31,888 nucleotides of DNA from Leptospirillum sp037442005 (GTDB taxonomy: Bacteria > Nitrospirota > Leptospirillia > Leptospirillales > Leptospirillaceae): positions 1-31,888 of the forward strand of contig JBBIRA010000017.1 in NCBI GenBank assembly GCA_037442005.1, written 5' to 3'. Shown here piece by piece: positions 1 through 7,504 of this stretch. Position 1 is the stretch's first letter. Every line of letters begins with the position of its first letter. Both the position numbers and the translations under genes were made by a program. The notes below the pieces were generated by a model that was not told the DNA's origin, searched no databases, and was given only the letters and a program-made list of their open reading frames with translations.

Positions 1-505
1 CTCCCTCACCGCCAACGGCATACGACAAAACCAACTTCTCCGAGAGATACTTGGACAGCTTATATTCCCCGATCAGGGTTTTTGTGTCAACCTCCATCGT
101 CTCGTCAACCGGGATCCCGTCGGAGCGGGTTCCCAGCGCCGCCACGCTCGAACAGTACACGATCTTCAAGGGACCACAGATCCGGCAGGCCTCCATCATG
201 TTCCGTGTCCCCTCGACATTGGTCTCGATGATCTCTCCTTTCCGGGGAGTCCAGAGACGATAATCGGCCGCAACATGATAGACCTCCTCCATCCCGTCCA
301 TCGCCGCCACCAGAGAACCACGGTCCATCAGATCACCGGTCACCCAGGTGACCCCCTCCCCTTCTTCCGGGAGATTCCTCCGGTCGCTTCCCGGACGGAT
401 GAGACACCGGACCGAATACCCGTTCTCGAGAAGAACCCTTGCAACATGAGATCCGACAAACCCTGTAGCACCGGTTACCAGCGCGCTTCGTCTTCCTGCA
501 GCCAT
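1..505 (-). CDS. hpnA: HpnA-type hopanoid-associated sugar epimerase (3' end cut by window)
   Basis: The reading frame begins at an ATG whose first base is 505 and stays open to the window start, so about 168 N-terminal residues are visible and the C-terminus is missing. It opens with a Rossmann nucleotide-binding motif (ALVTGATGFVGSHVARVLL). It then shows HVAADYRLW, NVEGTRNMMEA and CSSVAALGTRSDG, a pattern typical of HpnA, an extended-SDR NAD-dependent epimerase/dehydratase found in hopanoid clusters. The YxxxK catalytic pair is visible as YKLSK near the cut end. A GGGAG ribosome site lies 9 bases before the ATG. HpnA is thought to act on a sugar-like hopanoid side chain, but its exact reaction is not settled. 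The nearby squalene-hopene cyclase and HpnG-like gene support the call. A generic dihydroflavonol-reductase-like SDR is the alternative. Confidence 0.88.
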   Translation of the reverse strand, partial: MAAGRRSALVTGATGFVGSHVARVLLENGYSVRCLIRPGSDRRNLPEEGEGVTWVTGDLMDRGSLVAAMDGMEEVYHVAADYRLWTPRKGEIIETNVEGTRNMMEACRICGPLKIVYCSSVAALGTRSDGIPVDETMEVDTKTLIGEYKLSKYLSEKLVLSYAVGGEG

Positions 506-590
506 CAACTTTTGCTCCCATCGGCGAAGAGATTTTTTCTGTGGATCATTCCTGTGTTACTGTAAGAGAGACATCCAAACTGACACAGCC

Positions 591-612
591 CCGGGAAATC
601 CCGGTGTTTTTC
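591..612 (+). terminator. Possible GC hairpin with T-run between hpnA and the lipoprotein gene
   Basis: CCGGG (591-595) and CCCGG (600-604) can pair around an AAAT loop, and a T-rich stretch (TGTTTTTCTT) follows on the plus strand. No plus-strand gene ends here, so if real it would act in the leader of the lipoprotein gene as an attenuator, or stop stray transcription. The stem is only 5 bp, so it may be chance. I see no convincing promoter pair in 506-652. Confidence 0.25.
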
Positions 613-652
613 TTCCCCTCCAGGGCTGTCTGACCAATCAAAAGGGGCTTTT

Positions 653-1327
653 TTGATCCGTTTCATGAAAATCCCGATGGTGGCGCTTTCCGCCCTCGCC
701 CTTCTGGCAGGGCTTTCCGGTTGCACAACCGTCTCCGTACCGCTTGAAAAACAAAGCGCACTTGATTTTGCCGGGATCAAACTCCCCGACACGATCTTTC
801 CCTCCAAGGAGTCAAAAACCCGAATCGCCCCGCTCCTGATCAAAGAAGGGTTCCACTGGACAGATCCCCGGTACTCTCTGGGAAAACATCTGGTCAGGGG
901 AAACGAGCTCTTCTGGTATGATCGGGATCAACACTGGCATATCACCCGATACACGGCCACTTTTCAAAAAGGCCGGTACAAAATCAACCGCTATTACGTC
1001 AATTCCGCCCACGATGTCCATAAAATGAACCGGACAACCACCACCTCTCTGGCCACCTGCATTTTTACCCGGCCCGCCTTTACCTTCAGATACCACCGGG
1101 AAGTCTCAACTCCAACCCTCCTGACCGATGGGCTCCTGACAGGAGGAATCGATCTGTTCCTCTCTCCGGTGTTCTATCTGACCTGCACCTTTCTGGATAG
1201 CACGCCCGAAACCGTTCGGGAAGTGAGAGAAAAAGACGACATCCCTGCGGAAAAATGGCTGCAAAACGCCCTTCAGAAAGGGAATCCGATCCCGACAAAC
1301 TCCACGACACCCGCCTGGGTTGAATAA
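653..1327 (+). CDS. Putative lipoprotein of unknown function
   Basis: This encodes 224 residues with a typical lipoprotein signal: a short basic start, a hydrophobic stretch (VALSALALLAG) and the lipobox LSGC, with the lipidated cysteine at residue 24. The product should be anchored to a membrane and face the periplasm. The TTG at 653 is chosen because an AAAGGGG ribosome site lies 5 bases upstream; the ATG at 665 is about 17 bases away. The mature part has many aromatic and basic residues (WYDRDQHWHITRYTATF), and a fairly hydrophobic segment with LTGGIDLFLSPVFYLTCTF around residues 160-180. I recognise no domain. The gene is transcribed away from hpnA. Its last 55 bases overlap, tail to tail, the end of the outer-membrane barrel frame, which is unusual for two real genes. 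The lipobox supports it as a genuine gene. Confidence 0.75.
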   Translation: MIRFMKIPMVALSALALLAGLSGCTTVSVPLEKQSALDFAGIKLPDTIFPSKESKTRIAPLLIKEGFHWTDPRYSLGKHLVRGNELFWYDRDQHWHITRYTATFQKGRYKINRYYVNSAHDVHKMNRTTTTSLATCIFTRPAFTFRYHREVSTPTLLTDGLLTGGIDLFLSPVFYLTCTFLDSTPETVREVREKDDIPAEKWLQNALQKGNPIPTNSTTPAWVE

Positions 1328-2664
1328 CCCATATCAAGACGACCCACCACATTGGGCTCGACTAAGGCCCGAAACCCGACACCCGGATTGATGGCATAGA
1401 GCGACGGGTTTGTCAGTTCGCGCTGATCATGAAACACCTCTCCAACCCCCAGAAATGGCGCAATCTGCCAGGTGCTGGTCACTCCGAGAAGCGTCATGTC
1501 AAACGCCTGGATCCGCTCTTCCATGTTAAAAAGCGCGGCATCGAGATCATAGAACCGCCCTGTCCCGAACCCTTCCAGCGTATAAGCCCCACCCAGCATG
1601 CTCTGGGCATAAAAAGGAATATTCGGTCCGTTCATCAGGTTAACCATCCCCCTGATCGCCAGCACATTCTGATCGTTATCCCCCTGGGGGATCCAGGTCT
1701 TGTACTCGGCATTGAACCGGTCAAAGAGACTCACCTCCCCCGGGGTTTCATTCTGATCAAGCTCTGCAAAGACCCGGGCATAGGTTCCCGTTGAGGGGAT
1801 CAGGTGGTTGTCCCTTGTATCATATGTCAGGTTGACCCGGTGGGAGATGATCACCGGACTATTCGAAAAACCGTTGACGGAGGGGAAGAGTGTGCCGGAA
1901 TAAGGCATCCCCGGAATCACTCCCTGAGAGGCGCCATACTCCCGAAGACGCTCCATAAACCAGACCCGGATTTTCTGGTGGTCAAGGTTGGCCCCCACGG
2001 TGACATGTGCCGATGACTCGGCCAGCGTGTAGTTGGACTGACTTCCGAATGACGAGTTAGGGCCCAGCCCGTAAAAACGGGAGGCGGGGTTTTTGAAGTC
2101 TTTCAGACGGATATCCAGAATATAGCGGCCATTTCCCATGGAGAGATCCCTGTAGTGAAACTCGTAAAAGTTCCAGAGCGAGTTTGACTGCAGGCCAATA
2201 ATATGCCACCGCTTGAGATTTCCCTTGTAGTACCGGTAATAACGGGCTCCGACCTGGGTCCCGAGGTAAGGATTGTAGGTAATCGATGGAGCCAGGATCG
2301 ACGTGATCCTTCCGCTGGGAAGGGCGCTCAGTATCGGAACAATGGTTCCGAGCGTGACCCCGGTATTGTAACTGACACCAATCGCCGGCAGAGGGATGAC
2401 AACCGTATTCTGCGTGGCCGTACTGAAGGAAAAAGGGGAAGGCACACCGATGGGCAGCTGGGGAAAACTTTCCCCGTTTGCCTGAGGCATAAAAGGGCCG
2501 GCTCCCGGCGGGCCGGCGGTGGAAGCCGGCGGAGCAACAGGGCCCGCATAAGACCGCCCGGGGAAAATCCCTATTGAGAAAAAGAAGAAAAGGAGAACCA
2601 GAAAAGACCGGAAAGAGGCCGCAGACGATCCTTCCTCCCGGTTCTTTTGATTTAAAAACCACAA
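1273..2664 (-). CDS. Alternative internal start: outer-membrane beta-barrel protein on its own
   Basis: If the barrel is made separately, the only standard in-frame start before the signal peptide is the TTG at 2664. That gives 463 residues: a basic, polar N-terminus (WFLNQKNREEG), a hydrophobic core (FLVLLFFFFSIGIF), a cleavage-like GRSYA and a Pro/Ala-rich linker, then a barrel ending in Phe. This would be a normal Sec signal and outer-membrane insertion signal. The weak point is the ribosome site. The strong GGGAGGAAGG at about 2630-2639 lies downstream of this TTG and has no usable start after it. The product would share the last residues of the HpnG domain. Its role is unknown; placement beside hopanoid genes hints at outer-membrane biogenesis. 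Confidence 0.45.
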   Translation of the reverse strand: MWFLNQKNREEGSSAASFRSFLVLLFFFFSIGIFPGRSYAGPVAPPASTAGPPGAGPFMPQANGESFPQLPIGVPSPFSFSTATQNTVVIPLPAIGVSYNTGVTLGTIVPILSALPSGRITSILAPSITYNPYLGTQVGARYYRYYKGNLKRWHIIGLQSNSLWNFYEFHYRDLSMGNGRYILDIRLKDFKNPASRFYGLGPNSSFGSQSNYTLAESSAHVTVGANLDHQKIRVWFMERLREYGASQGVIPGMPYSGTLFPSVNGFSNSPVIISHRVNLTYDTRDNHLIPSTGTYARVFAELDQNETPGEVSLFDRFNAEYKTWIPQGDNDQNVLAIRGMVNLMNGPNIPFYAQSMLGGAYTLEGFGTGRFYDLDAALFNMEERIQAFDMTLLGVTSTWQIAPFLGVGEVFHDQRELTNPSLYAINPGVGFRALVEPNVVGRLDMGYSTQAGVVEFVGIGFPF

Positions 2665-3429
2665 ACCAAGGCTGCGACCGATTTCGGCAAGACGGGTGCG
2701 CGGGGCTTTCTGGGAAAGGGCAAATCGAATCAGAACCAGAAGTTTCATGGGAGAAAACACCAGTCTGATTACCTTTGAAAAGGCCACGCCACCCTCTTTT
2801 GTCACCAGATCACTCAAAAAACCCGGCAAGATCTCATCGACACCATCCGAAACAACTCTCGCCACAACCAGCCTGACCCCTTTCTCCAGGAGAGCATCGG
2901 CCCAAGGGCCGCTCTCCATGTCGCAGAGGTCCGCCCCCGATCTGTTCGCCAGATCCTGCTTTTCCCGGGGAGTTTCCACAATGGTTTTCAGATGGACTCC
3001 AACGCCCGAAGGGAACCCCAGGGCGGCAGCCATCATCACTGAATCGGGAAGGTCTCTGGAGCGGATCACCGGAGCCTTTTCGGTCGGGAGGTCCCGGATC
3101 GAGGAGAGAAAAAAGGCTTTTCCCCTTGAGGCTTCTGGAGAAAGCCCACCGGCAAAACCCACGAGAAAAACACTGTCACCGGGCGTCAATGCGGACAGCA
3201 GGGACTGATCTTCCCCATCGGGTGGGCCCATTCCGATCACCAGAAGCCGGAAAAGACCGGGACAAATCACTTCCCGGCGGGATTTCCTGATGATCGGGAC
3301 CTGATCTCCCAGCCCGGCAACCAGCCCGGACAGAAAACACCGGGCCTCCTCTTCAAGGGGAACCAGGATCAGAAATGGCCGGAATGGGGTGGCAGAGTCC
3401 TGTTCAGAAGAAGGAGGAGAGAGGGGCAA
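1273..3429 (-). CDS. hpnG: HpnG-type hopanoid phosphorylase joined in frame to an outer-membrane beta-barrel (D15/Omp85 type)
   Basis: One open frame of 718 residues runs from a TTG at 3429 to a stop at 1273. The TTG is preceded by GGAGGA at a spacing of 9 and overlaps the end of shc by 26 bases. Residues about 15-255 look like a nucleoside-phosphorylase-fold HpnG: a VPLEEEARCFL start, VGFAGGLSP, CDMES (near 169-173) and ARVVSDGVDEILP. HpnG removes adenine from adenosylhopane to give ribosylhopane. Residues about 274-295 form a signal-peptide-like segment (FLVLLFFFFSIGIF, then GRSYA). The rest, to the C-terminal GIGFPF, is a beta-barrel with NLTYDTRDN, MLGGAYTLEGFGTGRFYD and a terminal Phe, as in D15 surface antigen domains, without POTRA repeats. 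A cytosolic enzyme fused to an exported barrel makes little biological sense. Two overlapping products, or a one-base difference, are likely. Confidence 0.7.
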   Translation of the reverse strand: MPLSPPSSEQDSATPFRPFLILVPLEEEARCFLSGLVAGLGDQVPIIRKSRREVICPGLFRLLVIGMGPPDGEDQSLLSALTPGDSVFLVGFAGGLSPEASRGKAFFLSSIRDLPTEKAPVIRSRDLPDSVMMAAALGFPSGVGVHLKTIVETPREKQDLANRSGADLCDMESGPWADALLEKGVRLVVARVVSDGVDEILPGFLSDLVTKEGGVAFSKVIRLVFSPMKLLVLIRFALSQKAPRTRLAEIGRSLGLWFLNQKNREEGSSAASFRSFLVLLFFFFSIGIFPGRSYAGPVAPPASTAGPPGAGPFMPQANGESFPQLPIGVPSPFSFSTATQNTVVIPLPAIGVSYNTGVTLGTIVPILSALPSGRITSILAPSITYNPYLGTQVGARYYRYYKGNLKRWHIIGLQSNSLWNFYEFHYRDLSMGNGRYILDIRLKDFKNPASRFYGLGPNSSFGSQSNYTLAESSAHVTVGANLDHQKIRVWFMERLREYGASQGVIPGMPYSGTLFPSVNGFSNSPVIISHRVNLTYDTRDNHLIPSTGTYARVFAELDQNETPGEVSLFDRFNAEYKTWIPQGDNDQNVLAIRGMVNLMNGPNIPFYAQSMLGGAYTLEGFGTGRFYDLDAALFNMEERIQAFDMTLLGVTSTWQIAPFLGVGEVFHDQRELTNPSLYAINPGVGFRALVEPNVVGRLDMGYSTQAGVVEFVGIGFPF

Positions 3430-5452
3430 AGGGCTGCTTCCTCCATGAGGCGACCTTCCCCGATACACGCGATGCCCCCTCGAACCGGACATTCTGGTAC
3501 AGGGAAAGAGCCCATAACGGGAAGTAGTCTCGATACATGTTATAACGGAGGTAGAACACCCTGGCAAAACCTGTTCCCGTATATAACGTTTCATTCCAGC
3601 GGCCATCAGGCCCCATATGATCAAGCAACCACGAAATTCCCTTCAGAACTTTCGGGTGGTCGGCCTGTTCCCCGTGAACCAGGGCAATAATCGCCCAGGC
3701 TGTCTGCGAAGCGGTCGATTCACCCATCCCTGCCGCGTCTTTCCGGTAGTAGGAAAGACAACTTTCCCCCCAGCCCCCGTCAGGGTTCTGGTGTTCAAGC
3801 AGGAAGTTCATGGCCCGGGTGACCATGGTTGATTTCATGTCGAGACCCAAGGCCTTGAACGCGGAGATGACCGACCAGGTTCCGTAGATGTAGTTGACAC
3901 CCCAGCGACCATACCAGGAACCGTTTTCCTCCTGCTCCCGGCGCAGGTAGGCCAATCCTCTGGCCACCGGCGGAAAGTCCGGGCGATAGCCGTAAAGCCC
4001 CAAAAACTCAAGAACCCTTCCGGTCAGATCAGCCGTCGAAGGATCAAGAAGCGCCCCGTGATCGGCAAAAGGGATATTGTTCAAAAACAGAAGATCATTA
4101 TCCTTGTCAAACGAAGCCCAGCCGCCATCGGAGCCCTGCATGGCCAGAACCCACCGGGCCGCACGACGGACCACCTCTTCATACCCCTTGAAACCATCCG
4201 TCCATTTGGCAAAATCCATCAGGATCACGGCGGTATCATCCACATCGGGATAGTAGTCATTCTCAAATTCAAACGCCCAGCCGCCCGGCTCCACACCTTT
4301 GACAAAAACCGACCAGTCCCCGACGGTCTTGACCTCCTTGCGACGGAACCACTCAAGAGCGCGGGTGATCGCCGGATGGTCGGGAGAAACCCCCGCCTCA
4401 AACAGGGCTCCCAGGCTCAACCCCGTATCCCAGATCGGGGAGTGGCAAGGCTGCACGGACTGCATTTCCCCACGGGTAAAAACAAGATCGTCAATGGAGG
4501 CAATGGCCCGTTTGACAAGCGGGTGATCATCGGCATACCCCGAAAGCCTAAGCGCAAGAACACTGTTGGCCATTGCCGGATAAATGGCACCAAGCCCCCC
4601 CTCCCCTTTCATCCGGGGGATCAGCCACTCAACGGCTTTCGCAAGAGCCTTCTTCCGCAAAAAGCCAATCGGGTGGCGATTCCATCGCTGGATAAAAGAG
4701 TCGAGGACAAAGAAAAAGTTTTTCCAGGAAAAGATGGAACGGTCCCACGAATAGCCGAAATGCACCTCTTCCATCGGCTTTAAGAACAGCTCGTCTATCC
4801 CCTGGCCGGGGAGAAGGGGGGTGACCGGCTTGTAATGATAGATGATCAGAAGAGGGATAATCACTGTTCGGGACCAGTAGGAAATGGTATAGACCGATAG
4901 CGGGAACCATTTGGGCAACAGAATCATTTCCGCCGGAAGCGCGGGGATCCCCTTCCAGTCGTATTGGCCAAACAGTGCCAGCGTGATCCGGGTAAAGACA
5001 TTGACGGTCGTCGCCCCGCCCCGTTCAAGAATCAGGGAACGGGCCCTGACAAGCGCCGGATGGTCCGGAGAGTATCCCAGGAGTTTCAGGGCAAAATAGG
5101 CCTTGACACTGGCGCTGATATCGGCGGCCCCGCCTGTAAAGAGCGGCCAGCCCCCGTCAGGGCCCTGGATCGAGAGTATGGTGTCGGCGACACGCTTGGA
5201 AAACGACTCGTCTTTTCTTCCCAGCATGAACTGGAACATGACATATTCGGCTGGGATGGTGACATCGGCATCAAGCGGTTCGACCCAATATCCCTCGGGA
5301 TGCTGGCGATCGAGAAGGGACCTGACAGCCTCAGAAATGGATCGCTCCAGCCGCTCCCGGAACCCGGCATCCACCCATTCCTTCTGCTCCCGTATGGGGC
5401 CCTCGACCGGTTGGGAATGGGCATCCTCTTCAAGATGTTGAACCCCTTCCAT
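3404..5452 (-). CDS. shc: Squalene-hopene cyclase
   Basis: This 682-residue protein is of normal length for the family. It cyclises squalene to hopene at the cytoplasmic membrane, the committed step of hopanoid synthesis. The catalytic DXDD motif is present as DVDD at residues 403-406 (YPDVDDTAVILMDF). Several QW-type repeats stabilise the double alpha-barrel, for example IQGPDGGWPLF near 95-104, MQGSDGGWASFD, QEENGSWYGRWGVNYIYGTW and HQNPDGGWGES. The ATG at 5452 has a GGAGG site 10 bases upstream. The first 25 or so residues are polar and precede the conserved start. The downstream HpnG frame starts inside its last codons, so the two are probably translated together. Annotation as hpnF is equivalent. 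Confidence 0.96.
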   Translation of the reverse strand: MEGVQHLEEDAHSQPVEGPIREQKEWVDAGFRERLERSISEAVRSLLDRQHPEGYWVEPLDADVTIPAEYVMFQFMLGRKDESFSKRVADTILSIQGPDGGWPLFTGGAADISASVKAYFALKLLGYSPDHPALVRARSLILERGGATTVNVFTRITLALFGQYDWKGIPALPAEMILLPKWFPLSVYTISYWSRTVIIPLLIIYHYKPVTPLLPGQGIDELFLKPMEEVHFGYSWDRSIFSWKNFFFVLDSFIQRWNRHPIGFLRKKALAKAVEWLIPRMKGEGGLGAIYPAMANSVLALRLSGYADDHPLVKRAIASIDDLVFTRGEMQSVQPCHSPIWDTGLSLGALFEAGVSPDHPAITRALEWFRRKEVKTVGDWSVFVKGVEPGGWAFEFENDYYPDVDDTAVILMDFAKWTDGFKGYEEVVRRAARWVLAMQGSDGGWASFDKDNDLLFLNNIPFADHGALLDPSTADLTGRVLEFLGLYGYRPDFPPVARGLAYLRREQEENGSWYGRWGVNYIYGTWSVISAFKALGLDMKSTMVTRAMNFLLEHQNPDGGWGESCLSYYRKDAAGMGESTASQTAWAIIALVHGEQADHPKVLKGISWLLDHMGPDGRWNETLYTGTGFARVFYLRYNMYRDYFPLWALSLYQNVRFEGASRVSGKVASWRKQPFAPLSSFF

Positions 5453-5527
5453 ATCCGCAAAACCTCCAGCATTCTCCGAAGCATCCAGGATCCGCTTCTT
5501 GTGTTTTCATTCACGTCTGATCGCTCT

Positions 5528-5556
5528 ATTCTACAGGCAAGACCCCTTATCTGCAA
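5528..5556 (-). promoter_or_regulatory. Candidate sigma70-type promoter for shc
   Basis: Read on the minus strand, TTGCAG (5551-5556) is followed after exactly 17 bases by TAGAAT (5528-5533), about 75 bases before the shc start. The -10 matches 5 of 6 consensus bases but the -35 only 3. The 176-base gap to the upstream gene leaves room for it. It shows no clear terminator. Confidence 0.35.
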
Positions 5557-5628
5557 GAAATGGAGCGGATTATTGAATGTCTGGGGAAAAAACGGGCAGC
5601 AAAACGGAGTAACGGGATAAAATCGCCC

Positions 5629-6735
5629 CTAATGGCCAGGCAGGCGACCGCGGGTTCCCCTGATCAGGAGACCCCAAAGAAAACCGCCAAGAGAAAACAG
5701 GGCAAGCCCTGAAAAAAGACCGACGGGAAAGGGGGGAGACACCGGAATGGAACGGACCACCCACCGGGTATTCTGAAGACCCTGATCCGCCCCTCCGGGA
5801 GACCAGAGGTTTACAAAGTACCGGCCATCATCGGGCGGGAGAAAAAAAGCACTCTTTTTATTCATCACCCCGACGGGCCCTTCAAACATCGTCAAGGTCC
5901 TCCCGTATTCAGCCCAGGAATCCATATGATGGCGAATCGTGAGATAGCCGGATTGAAACGCCGGCGACGGAGAGGCCAACGAAAGCGGACGGGCATCCGG
6001 ACGACCTTCCGACTCCATCGTGGAGGCCCCTTGTCCCCCGGATGACGACCCGGAAGAAAGAGCGGCCCTGTCGGAGGGGGTGGGGTCCGGCGTCCGCGGG
6101 TAAGGCATAAAAATGAGCCCCAGCGCCATCACCCAAAGCGCCAGGACACCCAACCGGACCTTGAGCCTCCCTCCCCCCTTCACAGAGGGAAGGATCGGGG
6201 ACAGGAGACCGGCCGCATAGGCGCCGGACCCCCAGGAGAGAAATACAATCAGGACAATCAGGATCAGGTCATCGCGATACAGCGCCAGCGGAGCAATCAT
6301 CTGAAGAGGGGAGGTGAACACCTGGTGGCCCGTCTGATCGGACAGACGGACATCATAGGTCCCCGGATCCCACAGGGCCAGACGGATACAGACCCCGCAG
6401 GAAGATACCCTGAGGGGAACAGAGAGAACGTCCTTGCCTTCATGCCAATACCGGGTGCTTCCAAACGAGTTTCTGGTCTTTCGGATGGTTAACAGAAGGG
6501 TTGTCCCCGGAGAGGCCCCGAGCCTTTCCGCCGGGACGTTAAACGAAAAAGACCGTTGGGCCTTGGGTGTCGCCGGAGCAAAATAGACACCGGGCTCATA
6601 GACCGCCCGGTAAAGGTGCACGGAGAGACCCAGTCCGAAAAGGATCGCAAGAGAAAGGAGAAAAGGAAGGAAAAACATACCGGTCCGTGAAAAAAAGGGT
6701 ATCCGGGAGTGCCGGGACGCGTGAAAGGACATCAT
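5629..6735 (-). CDS. Unrecognised membrane protein with two extracytoplasmic domains
   Basis: This encodes 368 residues of a family I do not recognise. Likely membrane segments are near residues 20-40, 156-178, 193-211 and 337-357. Between the first and second is a roughly 110-residue beta-rich domain with a CGVC cysteine pair (113/116) and WDPGTYDVRLSD. Between the third and fourth is a Ser/Gly-rich linker (DRAALSSGSSSGGQGAST) followed by a second domain with DDGRYFVNLWSPGG. The GTYDVRL and GRYFVNLW motifs, each followed by a membrane segment, could mean an old internal duplication. The start is ATG ATG at 6735/6732; GGAG is 5 bases from the second. It follows the TPR lipoprotein by 16 bases, so the two form an operon. 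An envelope or assembly role is only a guess. Confidence 0.8.
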   Translation of the reverse strand: MMSFHASRHSRIPFFSRTGMFFLPFLLSLAILFGLGLSVHLYRAVYEPGVYFAPATPKAQRSFSFNVPAERLGASPGTTLLLTIRKTRNSFGSTRYWHEGKDVLSVPLRVSSCGVCIRLALWDPGTYDVRLSDQTGHQVFTSPLQMIAPLALYRDDLILIVLIVFLSWGSGAYAAGLLSPILPSVKGGGRLKVRLGVLALWVMALGLIFMPYPRTPDPTPSDRAALSSGSSSGGQGASTMESEGRPDARPLSLASPSPAFQSGYLTIRHHMDSWAEYGRTLTMFEGPVGVMNKKSAFFLPPDDGRYFVNLWSPGGADQGLQNTRWVVRSIPVSPPFPVGLFSGLALFSLGGFLWGLLIRGTRGRLPGH

Positions 6736-6751
6736 GACTCCACAATTCGTA

Positions 6752-7372
6752 TCAGGGTGACAAAACCGTTCTTTTGGGTTTTGGGGGACCGGAAGGAAGA
6801 GCGGTCCGGGTCAGGTCCTTAATATAGCGACGGATCAGGGGGTCATGGGGGTGATGATCGTGAAGATCCTCGAAAAGGATCCTCCCGGCCTCCGGATTTC
6901 CGCTCTTCACTTCCGTAATGGCCAGGAGGAGCCGGTACCCATGAACCCAGGGATGTCGGGGAAGCATCCCGAAAAGGATCTTCCGGCCATCGGACACCTT
7001 TCCCCTCGCCAGATCAAGACGGACCTCATTCAACAAAAGATGCTGGTTTTCCGGAGAGATACGAAGGCCTTCCGAAAGCATTTTGTCGGCATCCGCATAG
7101 TTCCCCTCCCGAAAAGAAAGGTATGCCAGGTCATTCCAGAAAAGGGGCTCCCGGGGGTATTGGCGAACCCCCTGAAGCAATATCTTGCGCGCGGCAGCCA
7201 ATTGGTTCTGTTTCATCTCCTGATCGTAGGAGACCATTAAAAGCCGCTTGGACGCCACTTCCTGATGGCTTGTCGCACACCCCTGGATCCAGAGAGCGCA
7301 GAAGGCCAGCACCAAAACAGGCAGTGGCCGCGCCGGATAAAAACGCCTTCGATGATATTGGAACAACAACAT
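6752..7372 (-). CDS. TPR-repeat lipoprotein
   Basis: This is a 206-residue protein with a basic N-terminus (FQYHRRRFYPARPLP), a hydrophobic core (VLVLAFCALW) and the lipobox IQGC, cysteine at residue 32. It should be lipid-anchored in the envelope. The mature part has tetratricopeptide-like helix pairs, for example NQLAAARKILLQGVRQYPREP, NDLAYLSFREGNYADADKMLSEGLRISPEN and SGNPEAGRILFEDLHDHHPHDP. TPRs hold protein partners together. The frame is open back to 7450, but that stretch holds the tolC terminator and a promoter, so the ATG at 7372 is preferred. GGGAGG sits only 2 bases before it, so the TTG codons at 7369 or 7366 could serve instead. The partner is unknown. Confidence 0.82.
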   Translation of the reverse strand: MLLFQYHRRRFYPARPLPVLVLAFCALWIQGCATSHQEVASKRLLMVSYDQEMKQNQLAAARKILLQGVRQYPREPLFWNDLAYLSFREGNYADADKMLSEGLRISPENQHLLLNEVRLDLARGKVSDGRKILFGMLPRHPWVHGYRLLLAITEVKSGNPEAGRILFEDLHDHHPHDPLIRRYIKDLTRTALPSGPPKPKRTVLSP

Positions 7373-7406
7373 AGCCTCCCAGGAAGTGATTCTTAGTCTC
7401 AAACAA

Positions 7407-7435
7407 AGACTAAAGAAGTGTCCTGAATCTGTCAA
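7407..7435 (-). promoter_or_regulatory. Sigma70-type promoter for the TPR lipoprotein operon
   Basis: On the minus strand a perfect TTGACA (7430-7435) is followed by a 17-base spacer and TAGTCT (7407-7412). It lies just after the tolC terminator and about 35 bases before the lipoprotein start, exactly where a new transcript should begin. Confidence 0.6.
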
Positions 7436-7438
7436 CAC

Positions 7439-7468
7439 CAAAATCCCCACCGGTCCGAACCGGTGAGG
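7439..7468 (-). terminator. Rho-independent terminator after tolC
   Basis: On the minus strand CCTCACCGGT and ACCGGTGGGG pair as a 10-bp stem with one G-T wobble around a TCGG tetraloop (7445-7468). A short ATTTT tract follows. It lies about 37 bases past the tolC stop and before the next promoter. Confidence 0.75.
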
Positions 7469-7504
7469 ATCAAGAATCAGGTACCGGAGGCGTTTTTGCC
7501 CCTT

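Noticed and set aside
2057..2662. A 201-codon minus-strand frame offset by one from the barrel, reachable by a -1 slip at TTTAAAT
   Set aside because: The slippery-like heptamer suggested programmed frameshifting, but the product is Pro/Ser/Arg-rich without signal or barrel features, while the zero frame gives a proper barrel.
7373..7450. Longer N-terminus for the TPR lipoprotein
   Set aside because: It would run through the tolC terminator and the lipoprotein promoter, and would place the lipobox unusually far from the start.
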